A stretch of 64,000 nt of DNA from Strigops habroptila. Its lineage: Eukaryota; Chordata; Aves; Psittaciformes; Psittacidae. The position numbers and the translations under genes are program-made. A model generated the notes under the pieces. It worked only from the letters and a program-made list of their open reading frames with translations, was not told where the DNA came from and did not search any database. The stretch lies in contig NC_044288.2 of NCBI RefSeq assembly GCF_004027225.2, positions 23,198,744 to 23,262,743 of the forward strand. The letters run 5' to 3'. Positions 36,890 through 48,620 of this stretch are shown here, piece by piece; positions within the stretch are counted from its first letter, which is position 1; each line of letters opens with the position of its first letter.

Positions 36890-37520
36890 AGCAGTGGGTG
36901 GCCGGCGCTCTGCATACAACAGGCACAGCCAACTGTGTCTGGCACCAGACAATTATTTTCGCTGGAGGTGTGTGAGGCGGGAGCGCCGAGAGCCATTCTC
37001 CTGGCAAGGCAACCAGCCATGCCGGTAACAAAGCCGCTCGCCGGGAAGTGTCCCTCTCCTTGCTCCCATCTCCTCGCTGAGGGCTGGGGTTTTTTTTTTC
37101 TGTGTTGTCCTTCCTGCTGGGGCATTCGCAGCTCTGACAAAAAAGCAGGTCAAACATCCTCAAATGGCGTATTTAGTGCTTCCCCTCGGGTTTCCGCGGC
37201 TTCCCTGCCATTCCTCCCGGACTCGGGAGCGCGGCAGTATTTATGGGGTAGCAAGCTGACCCCTCGGCGGCGGTGGGCGAGAGTGCCTGACGTTAAGTGC
37301 TGCTAATGCGTTTTGCATTTGTGCTCGGGGGCAGGAAATCTCAACTTCCAGTGCCAAGGGGTTAATTACAATTTATATAGCAAGATCTCAGGCTGGTAGG
37401 TTTTTTTTCTCCATCTAATTAAGAGGTACAATTACCTTTGAGAATCAAAGGGATATTTTGGTACCCAGCTCTCAGAAACAGATTATAGGCACTTAAAACA
37501 CAAGGACACCGTTGCTTCTC
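36890..37520. promoter_or_regulatory. Candidate FGF18 intronic enhancer with paired TCF/LEF motifs
   Basis: The left half (about 36960-37310) is richer in CpG than the rest of the intron. The right half is AT-rich with homeodomain-type motifs (GGTTAATTACAATT near 37360, CTAATTAAGAGG near 37415) and then CCTTTGAGAATCAAAGG at 37435-37451, an exact inverted pair of the TCF/LEF core CAAAG around a 3-base centre. FGF18 is a reported direct target of Wnt/beta-catenin with RUNX2. The stretch lacks repeats and looks like constrained sequence, but conservation cannot be measured here. Confidence 0.4.
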
Positions 37521-37849
37521 TATGCATGCTTAGTTTTTGATTTAGATCATTAACAAGAAACTGTCATATTCCTGATCCACCACCACAGCGTACTGGAGAC
37601 CACCTATAGGAGCCATTGCAATAGGATAACATACAGCATTGCTGTTTTCCCTGTGTTTCCAATTACATGTTTTACTGATAGATAGCCTGCCACTCAGGGC
37701 TCTGGCAAAACTTCTGCTTATTAATTAACAAAGCTTCATGATGACCTTGAGGGGGTAACACCTAAACAAACCAGTCTATGCTCAGGCTGCAAGCCTGTGA
37801 CTACTTACTCCTGAGACAAGCAGGAGGTTGATGAATATTATTGCTGTGT

Positions 37850-37993
37850 CACAGAATGGTCTGAGTTGGAAGGGATGTTAAAGCTCACCCAGTTCCAACC
37901 CCCTGCCACAGGCAGGGACACCTTCCACTAGAGCAGGTTGCTCCAAGCCCCGTTCAACCTGGCCTTGAACACTGCCAGGGCTGTGTCATCCCA
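37850..37993 (-). mobile_element. CR1 3' fragment, minus orientation
   Basis: Read in reverse this is a CR1 3' end, with CACAGAATGGTCTGAGTTGG at the element terminus, then CCCTGCCACAGGCAGGGACA, CTAGAGCAGGTTGCTCCAAG and CTTGAACACTGCCAGGG. It is complementary over about 70-100 bases to the CR1 fragment at 36241-36366, about 1.5 kb away. Confidence 0.9.
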
Positions 37994-40763
37994 GACAGCA
38001 TGGCAGGACCCCTGCATCGCCTTATTCTGCCCAATGGCCCAGTGCAAACAGGGGTCACCACTTGCCACGCAGGCCCTGGGAACTGGAGCCAAGCGATAAT
38101 TGGCTGCACCAGTACCCAGGGTAGAGGTGAGCAGTCAGCATGGCTGGGCAGCCAGGGAGGCAGCACCCATGGGACCCACCTCCAGCAGCTCCAGCCATGG
38201 GGATGCATCCATCACCTCCCACCATCTCCCCCCATCGGCTCCTTGCCTTCTTGTTTGTGCAGATGTTTAACAGCCACTGGTCTCTCTTTCTCACCACTCT
38301 CAGAGGTGTTTGCTGAGCCATTTGCAAAGGGTTAATGCAATTGAACATTCAGATGTAGGGAGCGGGGGTTTGGGCCAAAGACGGCAAGAAGAGGTTCTGG
38401 GGAACCCTTAAAGTCCTGCTCTAGGGGGTCACTAGAGTTACACACGCAACGCGGGCTGCAACCTCAGCTTGACTTGGCACAGGCTGTGCAAATACATCTT
38501 CCACCATTCATAACTTTTTAGGGATGCAGTGGGCTATCCCTCTCTGTGAAATTAAGTGCTTCAGTTAGAAACTGATGCTCTGTAATTGTCAGCAGACCTC
38601 ATATGCCGCAGGCTCTCATGCATCTGTACCAGCAGCCTCCACCCTGACCCAGAACACGGCTAGAAGCAGACACAAGGCCGGCAGTGGCAATAAGACCAAC
38701 CCTTTCTCTGAGGAGGGAGTTAACATTAGGACCAAGAGGAACGCCTGTCTATGTAGGTTAGAGATGAAGCTCATGCTGCCAAAGCCAACAGGGGAGCTCA
38801 GCAACCAGTATCCGACATCAGCGACTCTCTGCCTACAGCATCAGGCTGCCCATTGATGTGCCAACAGCAGCACAGTTGCTGTGTTGAATTCACCATAAAG
38901 CAGCAGAAGTGTACAAACCAATGTGAAGCGTTATTTTTAAATTCGGAGGAGATAATGCAGTCAACACCTCAGCACGGGGAGATGCCAACTGGTACTGCTC
39001 ATCTCAAAGGAGCTCCAACATGTTCATTTAGAAACCTGACAATCAACATATCCTACAGGTATTTCTATCCCTTGAAGCCACTCTTTGATAGGCAATTTCT
39101 AGAGAAAGGGCACATCAATTGTCATAAGCCATTTTACAAGAACATCTACAAAAGTATGCAAACCTGTATTGAGCAGAGTTTTTCCAGTACTACGGGAGTC
39201 ACCAAACAGAATATTCTGTTTCACTGCAAGAGATGAAGTGCAAATCAGGAAAGCTTTCTATGTAAAGGCTGAGAATAATAAGGGTAGAAGAGGGGATGGT
39301 ATCTTTTAGAGCGTTTATAATTGTGTATCACCTCTCCTCACGCCAGGCACGGGAATGGGTGCAGGCAAGAGGCTGTGAAAGGACCTGGGCTCAGCATTGG
39401 AAAGGGAGGGATCCCTGCAAGATCCCTGCAAGACAGGGATTACAAAACTGTTGCTTGTAGTCTCAGCTTAAGCCATTAACCTGCATGACATTCTGTGGAA
39501 ACGACTTGTAAATGCTTAATCAGCAATACGACCGAATTATACAGGAAAGAAAAAGAAAAGGAAGGGCAGATCCAGAGGGAAATACATATATACCAGCACT
39601 ACCTTCCCCTACAGCTCGCTATTTATTGAAGAAGCAGCAAAAGCTCCAATGCACTTCAGAATACAAACGCTGACACGGAAATTCAGAGCCCTGAACCTCT
39701 TCCAACAGGGAAAATATACTGACCGCAGTCTGTTTGGAGGTCAAACAAAATCAATAGCCTTTCTCTCCAGTCTGTCTCTGAACTAAGCTTCTTTCAAAGA
39801 TATCCCGAGAAAATGGATCATCTTTTGTTGTTGTGTGTGGTTTGGGTTGGGCTTTTGTTGTTTTGCCTGTTTTAAGTGGTCAAACATTCATACGAGTATA
39901 AGAAACTCCCTCCTCCCGCAACATACTGAAAGGATTGTACAGAGGTCAAAACTGCCCATCAGTTTTACTACACAATAGATGAGTTATCCACTTCTTGGGG
40001 AGGAAACCAAGCTGGAAGCCGCTTAACACTCAGTTAGAGAGGAAAAAATAAATCAATGTATTTGCTTGATCGGGGTATGTTTAAAGCTGGTTGTCAATTA
40101 GTTCAACACAGTTTGCTGTTACAAAGCACAACAATTTAGCCCCAGGAGCTGAAGTTTGCTGCGTTTCCTCAGATTCCTCCTGCTGAGAGACAGATATTGG
40201 CTGCAGACAGGTCAGGCACTGATGAGGCGGAGGAGTGAGGCCAGCAGTCACAGCGCAGAGTGAGAGTCAGTGAAAGGGAGCCTGACATTGGATACACAGC
40301 AGGACTGGGGACTCCTTTCTTCCACTCAAAGTACACAGTAAACCAGATTTGTGTCCAGAAAGGAGTAGAGATGGTAACTGGTTATTGCACTGGTACAAAG
40401 TGTGCCTCTCCACTCCACAGCACACACCTTTTAAGATAAACTACAGTTTATATACCCCTCTGCAGATGGTTTTGTTTTTACAGATGTAAGATGGTCACCC
40501 CAAGCTGAGGGAAAGAGCAGAAGGACTAAAGTGGTAGAATAGAAAACTTTGCCTACATCTGATTTTTTTAAATTATATAAATTCTTTAAAATCTCAATAC
40601 AGCAACCACAAGGCAAAAAAGGAGAGACGAACCACAAAAAGCCACTTCCTAAGGGTCCCACTGAACGCATCCAAAGGAGAACCACTGCCTTCAAAGCAAT
40701 AGACCATTGATGACTTTATCTGCCAGTTCTGTTCTGACAACCTGTGTTGAAAGATGCTCATCT

Positions 40764-40875
40764 AATCACAAAATAATGCAGGCTGGGAAGGCTCTCCAGA
40801 AGTCATCCAGCTTAACCCTCTGCCCCAGACAGGACCATCACGGCTAGAGACATTGCTCCTTAGCTGTGCTCCAGC
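40764..40875 (-). mobile_element. Diverged CR1 3' fragment
   Basis: AATCACAAAATAATGCAGGC, then TGGGAAGGCTCTCCAGAAGT and CATCCAGCTTAACCCTCTGC follow a CR1 3' terminus in reverse, with more substitutions than the other copies. It is probably an older insertion of another subfamily. Confidence 0.65.
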
Positions 40876-43800
40876 TCCCCTGCAACAGGGTGCTCTTCCT
40901 GAGAAAGCCAACATCCTTGCCTTGCTGTAAGCACACCTAAGGGTGCACATCACTGTGTCAGAGATGTGGCTGGAGAGGGACAGACACATCTGCAGCTGAC
41001 TTGGGCCCCAGCACCAGCGAAACAGAGAACAGACATCAGCAGGAGTGAGCTGCCCATGGCCATGGCCATGAGCCTCTCTTGCCCCTGCAGCCATGGTCCA
41101 CAGAGCCACACTGACTCTAACAGGCATCCCACTCTGCTGATGTGTGCTGCTGTCAGTACCTATACTAGTTATATTAAAGCTACTATATGTCTCTTACTCC
41201 CATTCTGAGTGCAGTACACAGCATGCCAGCACCGGCAGCAACACGCACCTGACTCACCCACCACCCTGCACTCACAGATGCTGCAGGAAGAAGGGTTTGT
41301 TCCACCAGCTGCATAAAGGGCACCTCATTTCTGAGCGAACATATTTAGCATCTTCTAATTAGGATCTTAGCTGCTTCTTGTGCCCACACAGGCCTAATAG
41401 TTCCAGCACTAGAAAATCCTGGCAAAGCTCAAAGCAGGTTACAGCAACGGTGACCGTCAAACGTTCACCTAAGCTCATGGTTGCAAGAACAACCAAGGCT
41501 GGTAGCTGGAAAAAAAATGCAGTTTCTTTGCAATGCTTTTTACCTCCCCTCCTCCAGTCTTCCCAGGGGGAACAATTCACCCGGTGACTATAGAGCTCTT
41601 ACATTTTCTTGTTAGCACCCCCAAATTAGTAGGTGTAAAGTCAATATCCTTTTGCCTATTTGCTCCTAATGAGTCACCAGACAGAAACTTAACTTGAAAA
41701 AAGAACGGTTACAAATGCAGATGCAGAAGCAAATGAAATAAAGGCCAGAATCACTGCTGAGCAAACGCTGCACAAAGGCAAGGGGCTGGGCACACCACGC
41801 AGCACCGGACCATTGTCACCAGTTAAAACCTAACAGCTTTGATTTGCCTCCCACCGGCTAAAATGGTTTGAAATGCAAGGTCTTAACAAAGGTGCAAGAC
41901 ACAGGAGGAATGGGAAGCACTGCTGGGCACTTAATCTCCTTTCAGTCTCACACAGGAGCTCCAGGAATGGCTCTGCTGAAGGCAGTGGAGTTTCTTGAGT
42001 GTAGGGAAGAGGATAATCAGGCCCCAGTTCTAACAGAGATCCAGCCCTGTGATCCCTCCATGCAACCAGCAGAAATGTTATTTGGGATTTATACTGAAGT
42101 TACCTTTAGGCAAGCGCCTTTGCTGCTGGAACTTGGGACAACATTGCTGATCCCAACAGGACAAGACCAGCTTTCAGCAGCTGCGAAATTCACCCTCTGT
42201 TTTGCCACGTTGTGTGATTTGAAACTAGGAACCCAAAGCACCCCTCACACTGCTTCAGCACTCATCCCTGCAAAACTCTGCCAGAGCAGTAACAGGGGTT
42301 TTGTGGTCAGGATACCACTCACACCCATACCCCATGCAGGGCATGGACACACTGTGAGCCTCATGACTGTCCCTGGCCAAGAACTGAGGCCATTTGGACA
42401 TTATCTTTATATATTTATCTGGTGTTAACATGCTGTCCTTTTCTTAGCCCTTCCCTGCACACTGAGGTCTTCACCACTGCCAGCAGCTGTGGGCGATGTC
42501 CCTTGCTGCTAGAGCTCCCCTTGCACATACCACCAGCTGTTTCCTTGCCTGCTTGTGTCTCCAAGAACATCAAGTACAAACCAAACCATACCAGCCTCGC
42601 CAACTTGAAGCCAGGACCCCAAGCCTATATCACCTACCAGATGCTCAAATGACAGTGATTACCGTCACCATTGCTCTGCTCAGGCCCAACATCTGCTCCT
42701 TTTCCATTCCGCCAGCCCAGCTCTTGGATGAGGAAGAGAAGCCACCAAGCAGCATCAGAGAAAGAGGACTCCTCTCCACAGCCCTACCTGGGGGTGGTTC
42801 TCTCCAGCCGGCACTGCTGCCATCCAGTCGTGATGGCAGAGAAACTGCTTGTTGGAGAAGACCCAAAACTCATTGCAGCTAGAAGAAGGCAGGGTCATGG
42901 CAGATGGCTGGATGTTTTTCTTATTGCTTTGGGAAGAAAGGCGCCTTTTTTGGCAGCTGTGAATGAGGAGGAGAAGGCCTTTTGGGCATTCATTTCAGCT
43001 CTCCGATATGAGAGCAAAATAAATCTGAGCACTACCCAGTGACTCTTCAAACTCAACCACTCCAAGCAGCGTCAGCAAAGGACAAGCATATCCCCAAAGT
43101 GGCTATGGCAGAAGCCAGGGACATAAAGCTCAGGAGACATTTAGAAGGTTGCAGCTCCTATGTCACCATAAAAGCATGAATCTGCTATGGGCATTCAGAA
43201 AATACTTAAAATCCATCAGGGACCGATGCATGCACTACTTATTGCTGGCACAGCTCATTAAAAGGGATGCTCATAGAGTGCAGCCACACAACCATTTCCC
43301 TCCAACCCCAATACCCCCCCGCTTCCTGACAGTAAGAAAAAATAGGTTTTGGTTTTTTTTTAACCGGGCCTTCTCCCTCCCTGCACTTGCAGCTTGCCTT
43401 CCCCTTGTAGCAAGCGCTGAGACCACAGACACTCTACACGTGTTCTCCTCTTCATCCGACTGGCAGGCAGTCTGGAAAATGCCAGTATTGGAACGGCCTG
43501 AATTCAGCGGTTTCTGAATGCTGATCGGACACTATTTTGTTCAAGCCACAGTTAGACATTTTTGGGGGGTATTTGCAGCTCCCTTTTTGGACTCTTCCAC
43601 ATTTCCCAGTGCCATGCATCAGCAATTTCTCCTCTTCGGGGCTTCATTATTTTTCACCTTTCCAGTGAGCCTGAGGCTCAGTGTAGTTTTGTAGGGGACC
43701 AAGCTCTTCCCTCCTCTTCCAGCTGGCCACGCAATGCTCCTGGTGTTGTTAATGTTTGTTGTGCTCCACCTCACAGCTGCGGAAATTCCTGACTATCTGG

Positions 43801-44781
43801 TTTTTACAAGAGCCAAGGTGAAATCGCAGCGATTGAAGTGCCTTAGTATTTTAGAAAGTCTAACACCTTTCGTGAGGAAAGCTGAACCTGAAAACAGGAA
43901 TGGTCTCACAGCATCTAAAATCATGAAGTAACTACTTCTAATCAAGCTACCGATGTGGTCTCCATTACCACCATCTCTTCAGCATCTTTCCATTTGCAAT
44001 GTTTTTATCCTGACAGCAGACCTAAGAGGTGAGGAAATGGTGCAAACCCTTGTTTTGGAGATGAGGGAGGGACACAGGAGGACATTGAGAGGGTGAAATT
44101 CGTACCACTTCATTATATGTGAGGAGCAAAGGTCTTTTTCTCCACTGCCTAGAGGGCCCAGCCTCAGCGTCCCACCACCTAACCTGGGATGTTCCAGCTG
44201 AGTGACTTGGCCAACACCACCAACATTAAGTCTTCAGCAAAGCAAGCTACTGACTTCAGGTCTCAAACGGCAACCTAATGAGATCCCATGTTATCTTAAA
44301 GCAGAAGAGTGCTCTTTGCACACCAAGTTCTGAATTTCTCATCCTGTCTTTAATTAGGTATGTTCTTAATAGCGTTATTGACATTTTTCATTTCCTCCAA
44401 ACGTTTCTTATGAAGGCCAAATCTCAGTGGCCGCTTGACAGTATGCATGGTAACATACACCAAAGCCAAAATTTACAGGACAGTTTGTTGGTGATATTTT
44501 CTTTCCCCCTTTCCAAAGTAAAAGCAATTTTAAAAACCTTTCAGAAATGAAGACTAGCCGATTCACAGGGTACTTTTAATTGCATCCCGACTTGAATTCA
44601 TGACTGGTCTAATGCTTAGGTATGGGAAAAACTCAAATACTACAATGCAAGGCTTGATAACAGACACTAACATAAAACAAGTGCAATAAACTCAAAGGAG
44701 CTCTCTCAGCATTTGTGCACAGAATCACTCATGGCCCAGAAATACATTTAAAATGATGCAAACTTCTTCCAGAACTTCATT

Positions 44782-44845
44782 GTAGAATCATAGAATGGTT
44801 TGGGTTGGAAAGGACCTTAAGGATCATCTCCTAGTATCCACCCCA
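44782..44845 (-). mobile_element. Short CR1 3' terminus
   Basis: AGAATCATAGAATGGTTTGG followed by GTTGGAAAGGACCTTAAGGA is the extreme CR1 3' end in reverse, only about 60 bases long, a very short 5'-truncated insertion. Confidence 0.85.
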
Positions 44846-46599
44846 GGTACAAATTCCAGATAAATGCAATCTTTGCGCTAATACGCACTGTGCATTTTCA
44901 GAGTTACGGAGGGGAAGATAAGCCTTAACTTTGTTTCCGTGTTATTTCATCACAGCCAAGGAAGAACATTCAGCGAAGCAGCTGCTTGAGCTACATGGGA
45001 AAAAAGCTTTATCACAGCAAGGCAGGAACAGATAATATCATATTGACCTGTCTTCAGGGTCTGGCATTCACATTTTCATAAAGTGTCTTGGAAGATAAAT
45101 CACTATACTAATAATATTTATATTGATTATCTAAACTGAAGCAGCAATAGACTCCATTGTCTCACTTCCTCTTAAATTGCTCACAGATGGGATCCTATTT
45201 CCTATTCTGCATTTCTAATGGGAACACTTAAATCACAGCACAGAATTATGTACACACACAAACTGTTAACAAAAACCTTTTTATGACTTGCATGAAAATA
45301 AAGATTTTTCACTTTGTGGCTCACTTCCCACTCTACACAGAAATTAAAAATGACAAATTATCAGCAGACCTCAAAATTACTTCTCCTCATTATTTCTGGG
45401 TCCCTAATATTTACTGACAGACAGGCCTATGTTTTCCAAACCCTCATTAGTGATTATGGAGACTTGAAGTTTGGACACAGAGCTAAAAGATGATGATATT
45501 TTTTTCCCCTATGAAAGTCAAGGCTCTTTAAGCTATCTCAAGGTCCAGAAGCAGGGAAATAAAAAATCACTATAGTGTCAGAGGAAAAATAAACAGCTTC
45601 TGCTGTTACTACAGGTACAAAACAGGGACTGCTGCAGAAAGAGCTGAACTTCAGATGTGAAACTGGCCACAGTGGGAGTTTGGGTTAGCAGTTACCAAAA
45701 CCAAAAGTAAAGGAAATTGGCAACAAATGCATTGTTTGAAATAGGTTTGTCACAAATCAAAAAGCAAAAGGCACGGATTTTTCTTCCCGAGATTCTCATC
45801 CTACCTAAGCAGAGTTTTCCCCTACCCCAGCACAGGCACACAATATGGCAGAATCAAAGACAAAAATGTCTTAAATGCCAATTCAAACAGCTGCTGAGCC
45901 TTTCACAGTGGCCTGGAAGGTGGGGGCAGCCCAGCCTCCTTGCTGCCCAACACAGCCCCAGAGCTCCAGCTCTGGTTCAACAAAGCAGGAGCCAGTTGCA
46001 GCGTGTTGGTTCATTCCCATGCCTGCTTTCACAGGAAAACTGCACCACTGCCCTGCTGCAGATGAGGAGACATTTTAAGGAATAAAAATTAAATGAAAAT
46101 AAAAAAAAGCAAGCAGAGGATGTTGGGCAAGAAGGGAAAAAACAGAGCCACAACACAGCAGCTGGACGGCAAAGGCTTCTCTGGCTCAGGCCTGTCCCCA
46201 GGACGCATATGACTGTACAGCTGCCATAGTGAATGATCATCCCTTGCGCTGAGGTCAGCTCTGCCCCCGGGCTAAGTAAGTGAAAATAAATGGTTGAGAA
46301 GATAAAAGGTCTTTTAAAAAAATTATTTGTCTTGTTGTCATGTCAAAACTGTAATGGGAAGAGACTGGAGGCAGCGATACGTCGTTTAAATAGGAAACAG
46401 CCATCCCGATGGTTCAGCGGAATAAATTACAAAGCAAATCACAGATCGTGCCGGGTGTAGGGCTGAGCAGGACAGCCCTTTGGACATACCTGGTTCCTGG
46501 GAAGAAAAGTAGTTTTCTGAACATCCAGCCTGTGGAAATACAGTTATATTTAACTAACTCAAACCACACTTGGGCTACATCTCCTGCCCTTCTTGCAGG

Positions 46600-47010
46600 T
46601 TAATTCTGCGCCTTCCAGCCACAATGAGTTTAGTTTTTTCTTCCCGATCTTCCCCGGAGGGGGATCAAAATTGAGTTTTAACTATTGTAGGAAGGGAAAG
46701 GGTTAATCAGTTTCCCAAAGCAGCTTGCTGTTAAGGTGCCAGAAATACCAAGAGGAAAGAAAGACTTGCTAAAGATGGGACAATGGCACTGGTATTTTGC
46801 ATTTGTTTCCAGGCTTTGAGATAGAACAAATGGGAGTCATTAGTGAAATGAGTTTAGGGAGTTCTAAATTAGCTGTCAGGCTGCCAAGCCCCAAGAAGTG
46901 CTATGTCAGCCATTAATTCTGGAGAGCACAGGATTACCCAAACCTAGGAAGGAATCCTGTAAACTTTAGAGTCAATTAAAGGAGGCTATTTCACTATAAT
47001 ATTTTCCACA
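46600..47010. promoter_or_regulatory. Candidate conserved noncoding block
   Basis: The block is unique, balanced in composition and free of repeats or long open frames, with motifs for SOX (CTATTGT near 46683) and homeodomain factors (CATTAATTC near 46911, TCAATTAAAGG near 46972). It looks unlike the surrounding drifted sequence, but that is a judgement by eye. Confidence 0.25.
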
Positions 47011-48289
47011 CATATTACACCTCCTCATGGAACAGAGCCCACTTCTACCACAAATGAAATCTCTGGCGGCCTGGAGTGTGGCTGATGTCTAGACAGCCGT
47101 AATGGGCTCTCCATGGGCTTGTCCACTGGCATCTCTGGGAAGCTCCCGCTAGAACAGCGGGCAGGACTGCAAGCTGTGGAGTGCATCATCCAGGCTTGGT
47201 GGCCCCAGGACGGAGCCACCCGTCTCCCCACGCTCCTCGCACATCTGTTTGGGGCATGATATTCTGTACCAGGAACACCCATAACGCATAGGTAAGCCAC
47301 ACCACCTCTTGAATTTGCTTTCCTCCTTGGTGTGCTTGACCCCAGATTTGTTGACACCCTGCTAGCAAACCCATGCTTTGTTAACCTCCCGGCTCAGCAG
47401 CATACCTTCAGTCCTGAGCTAAACCCTACTGAGCTCAGGGGGACTCTTCAAGAGGACTTTGCTGACACAGGGTCCATTCCCTGGGTGACTGAAGATGATG
47501 AGAAGGAGCGATGTCATACATGTGCACTGCCCCTCACCTGAGGTGGCTTCAAACAAAGCCTCCCATGCTGCAGACTAGAAGCTTTATAAAACTGATGGTT
47601 TATAACCTTCTAGGGGATCCAAGAGGTTTTGTTTAAACTGTAATAGTCTAGGTCAATGGACAAAATACCACCAGATAGCAACCTGGAATTTACAGACTAA
47701 TAATCCTATGTATACCATGTCCCAGCCTTCAGGACACCCAAGCACTCGCCATGATAAGTTACTTCCACACAGAGGGCAAGCCCAAAAACCCCTCAGGCCC
47801 CCCTCACCTCTCTCCTGATGGCTATCACTTCTCATCGCCCCACAGGACAGCAGTAGCCGGGGATCAATTAAAACACAAATCACATGGCTGTGAAATACAA
47901 ATGAGGCAAAAAATGCCTTCACCCAACCAAGAGAGCTCTGTCTCCCCAACTGCGCCGGATACAAAGATCGTGAGCAAACAGGATAGAATGTCTTCTGCCT
48001 TTTGTGAAATGAAAATAAATGAAAGGATCTAAGGTTTCAGGTCACTGATCCCTCTCTTCCCTATCTGTACCATTTATCAGAGGTAGAATATAAAGGTTCC
48101 AGGTCCTTTTCTTTTTTTTGTCTGCACTTTAATGGTTGTTTTTTCTCCTTCCCCCTTTCATTTTCTGAATGAAAGGACCACTTAGGAACCTGTAAAGTAA
48201 TAATAAGCTTATACCAGGAATATTGTTTCTCTGGGCCAGTGCAAACCCTTCCTGAATAGGTTGAAGAGAATAAAGTAAAAATGCAATCT

Positions 48290-48620
48290 GTAAATAGATC
48301 AGTCTTTTAATTAGTTTATAGTGTGTTAAGAGATAATATTTTGCTCACATAGATCATCTGTAATCTAAAGATCTCAGAGTACTTTAGGAACATCAATCAA
48401 GCCTTAAAAAAAAATCCCAACCTTGGGAGATAGGTAAGTGTATTTAGATTAATTAGCATTGTTGTGAGCATTATTATTAGATTTAATTTAGTCCAATAAT
48501 TGACGTATCTATTAAGGGATTCTAATTCATCTGAGAAGGGATCAAATCCATCTGATTAAAAGAATTACATCGACTCAATTAATTCTATTAACTGACTTAA
48601 TTTGCCATTTAATAATTCAA
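48290..48620. promoter_or_regulatory. AT-rich block dense in homeodomain motifs
   Basis: Within about 330 bases there are many TAATTA/TTAATT-type cores (for example near 48309, 48450, 48577). Part of it (48365-48440) looks like an ancient SINE. Such co-opted old repeats are known as a source of conserved enhancers, but function here is inference. Confidence 0.25.
48365..48440. repeat. Possible ancient SINE-like remnant
   Basis: AAGATCTCAGAGTACTTTAG, then GAACATCAATCAAGCCTT and GGGAGATAGGTAAGTG follow the general pattern of old MIR/CORE-type amniote SINEs, in which a cut-off of 'aaagcactttacaaac' precedes 'tgaggtaggtaagt'. The match is by eye and diverged. Confidence 0.3.

Noticed and set aside
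41868..42428. 186-codon open frame on the plus strand
   Set aside because: No recognisable domain, no splice context, and it sits in intron sequence of ordinary composition.
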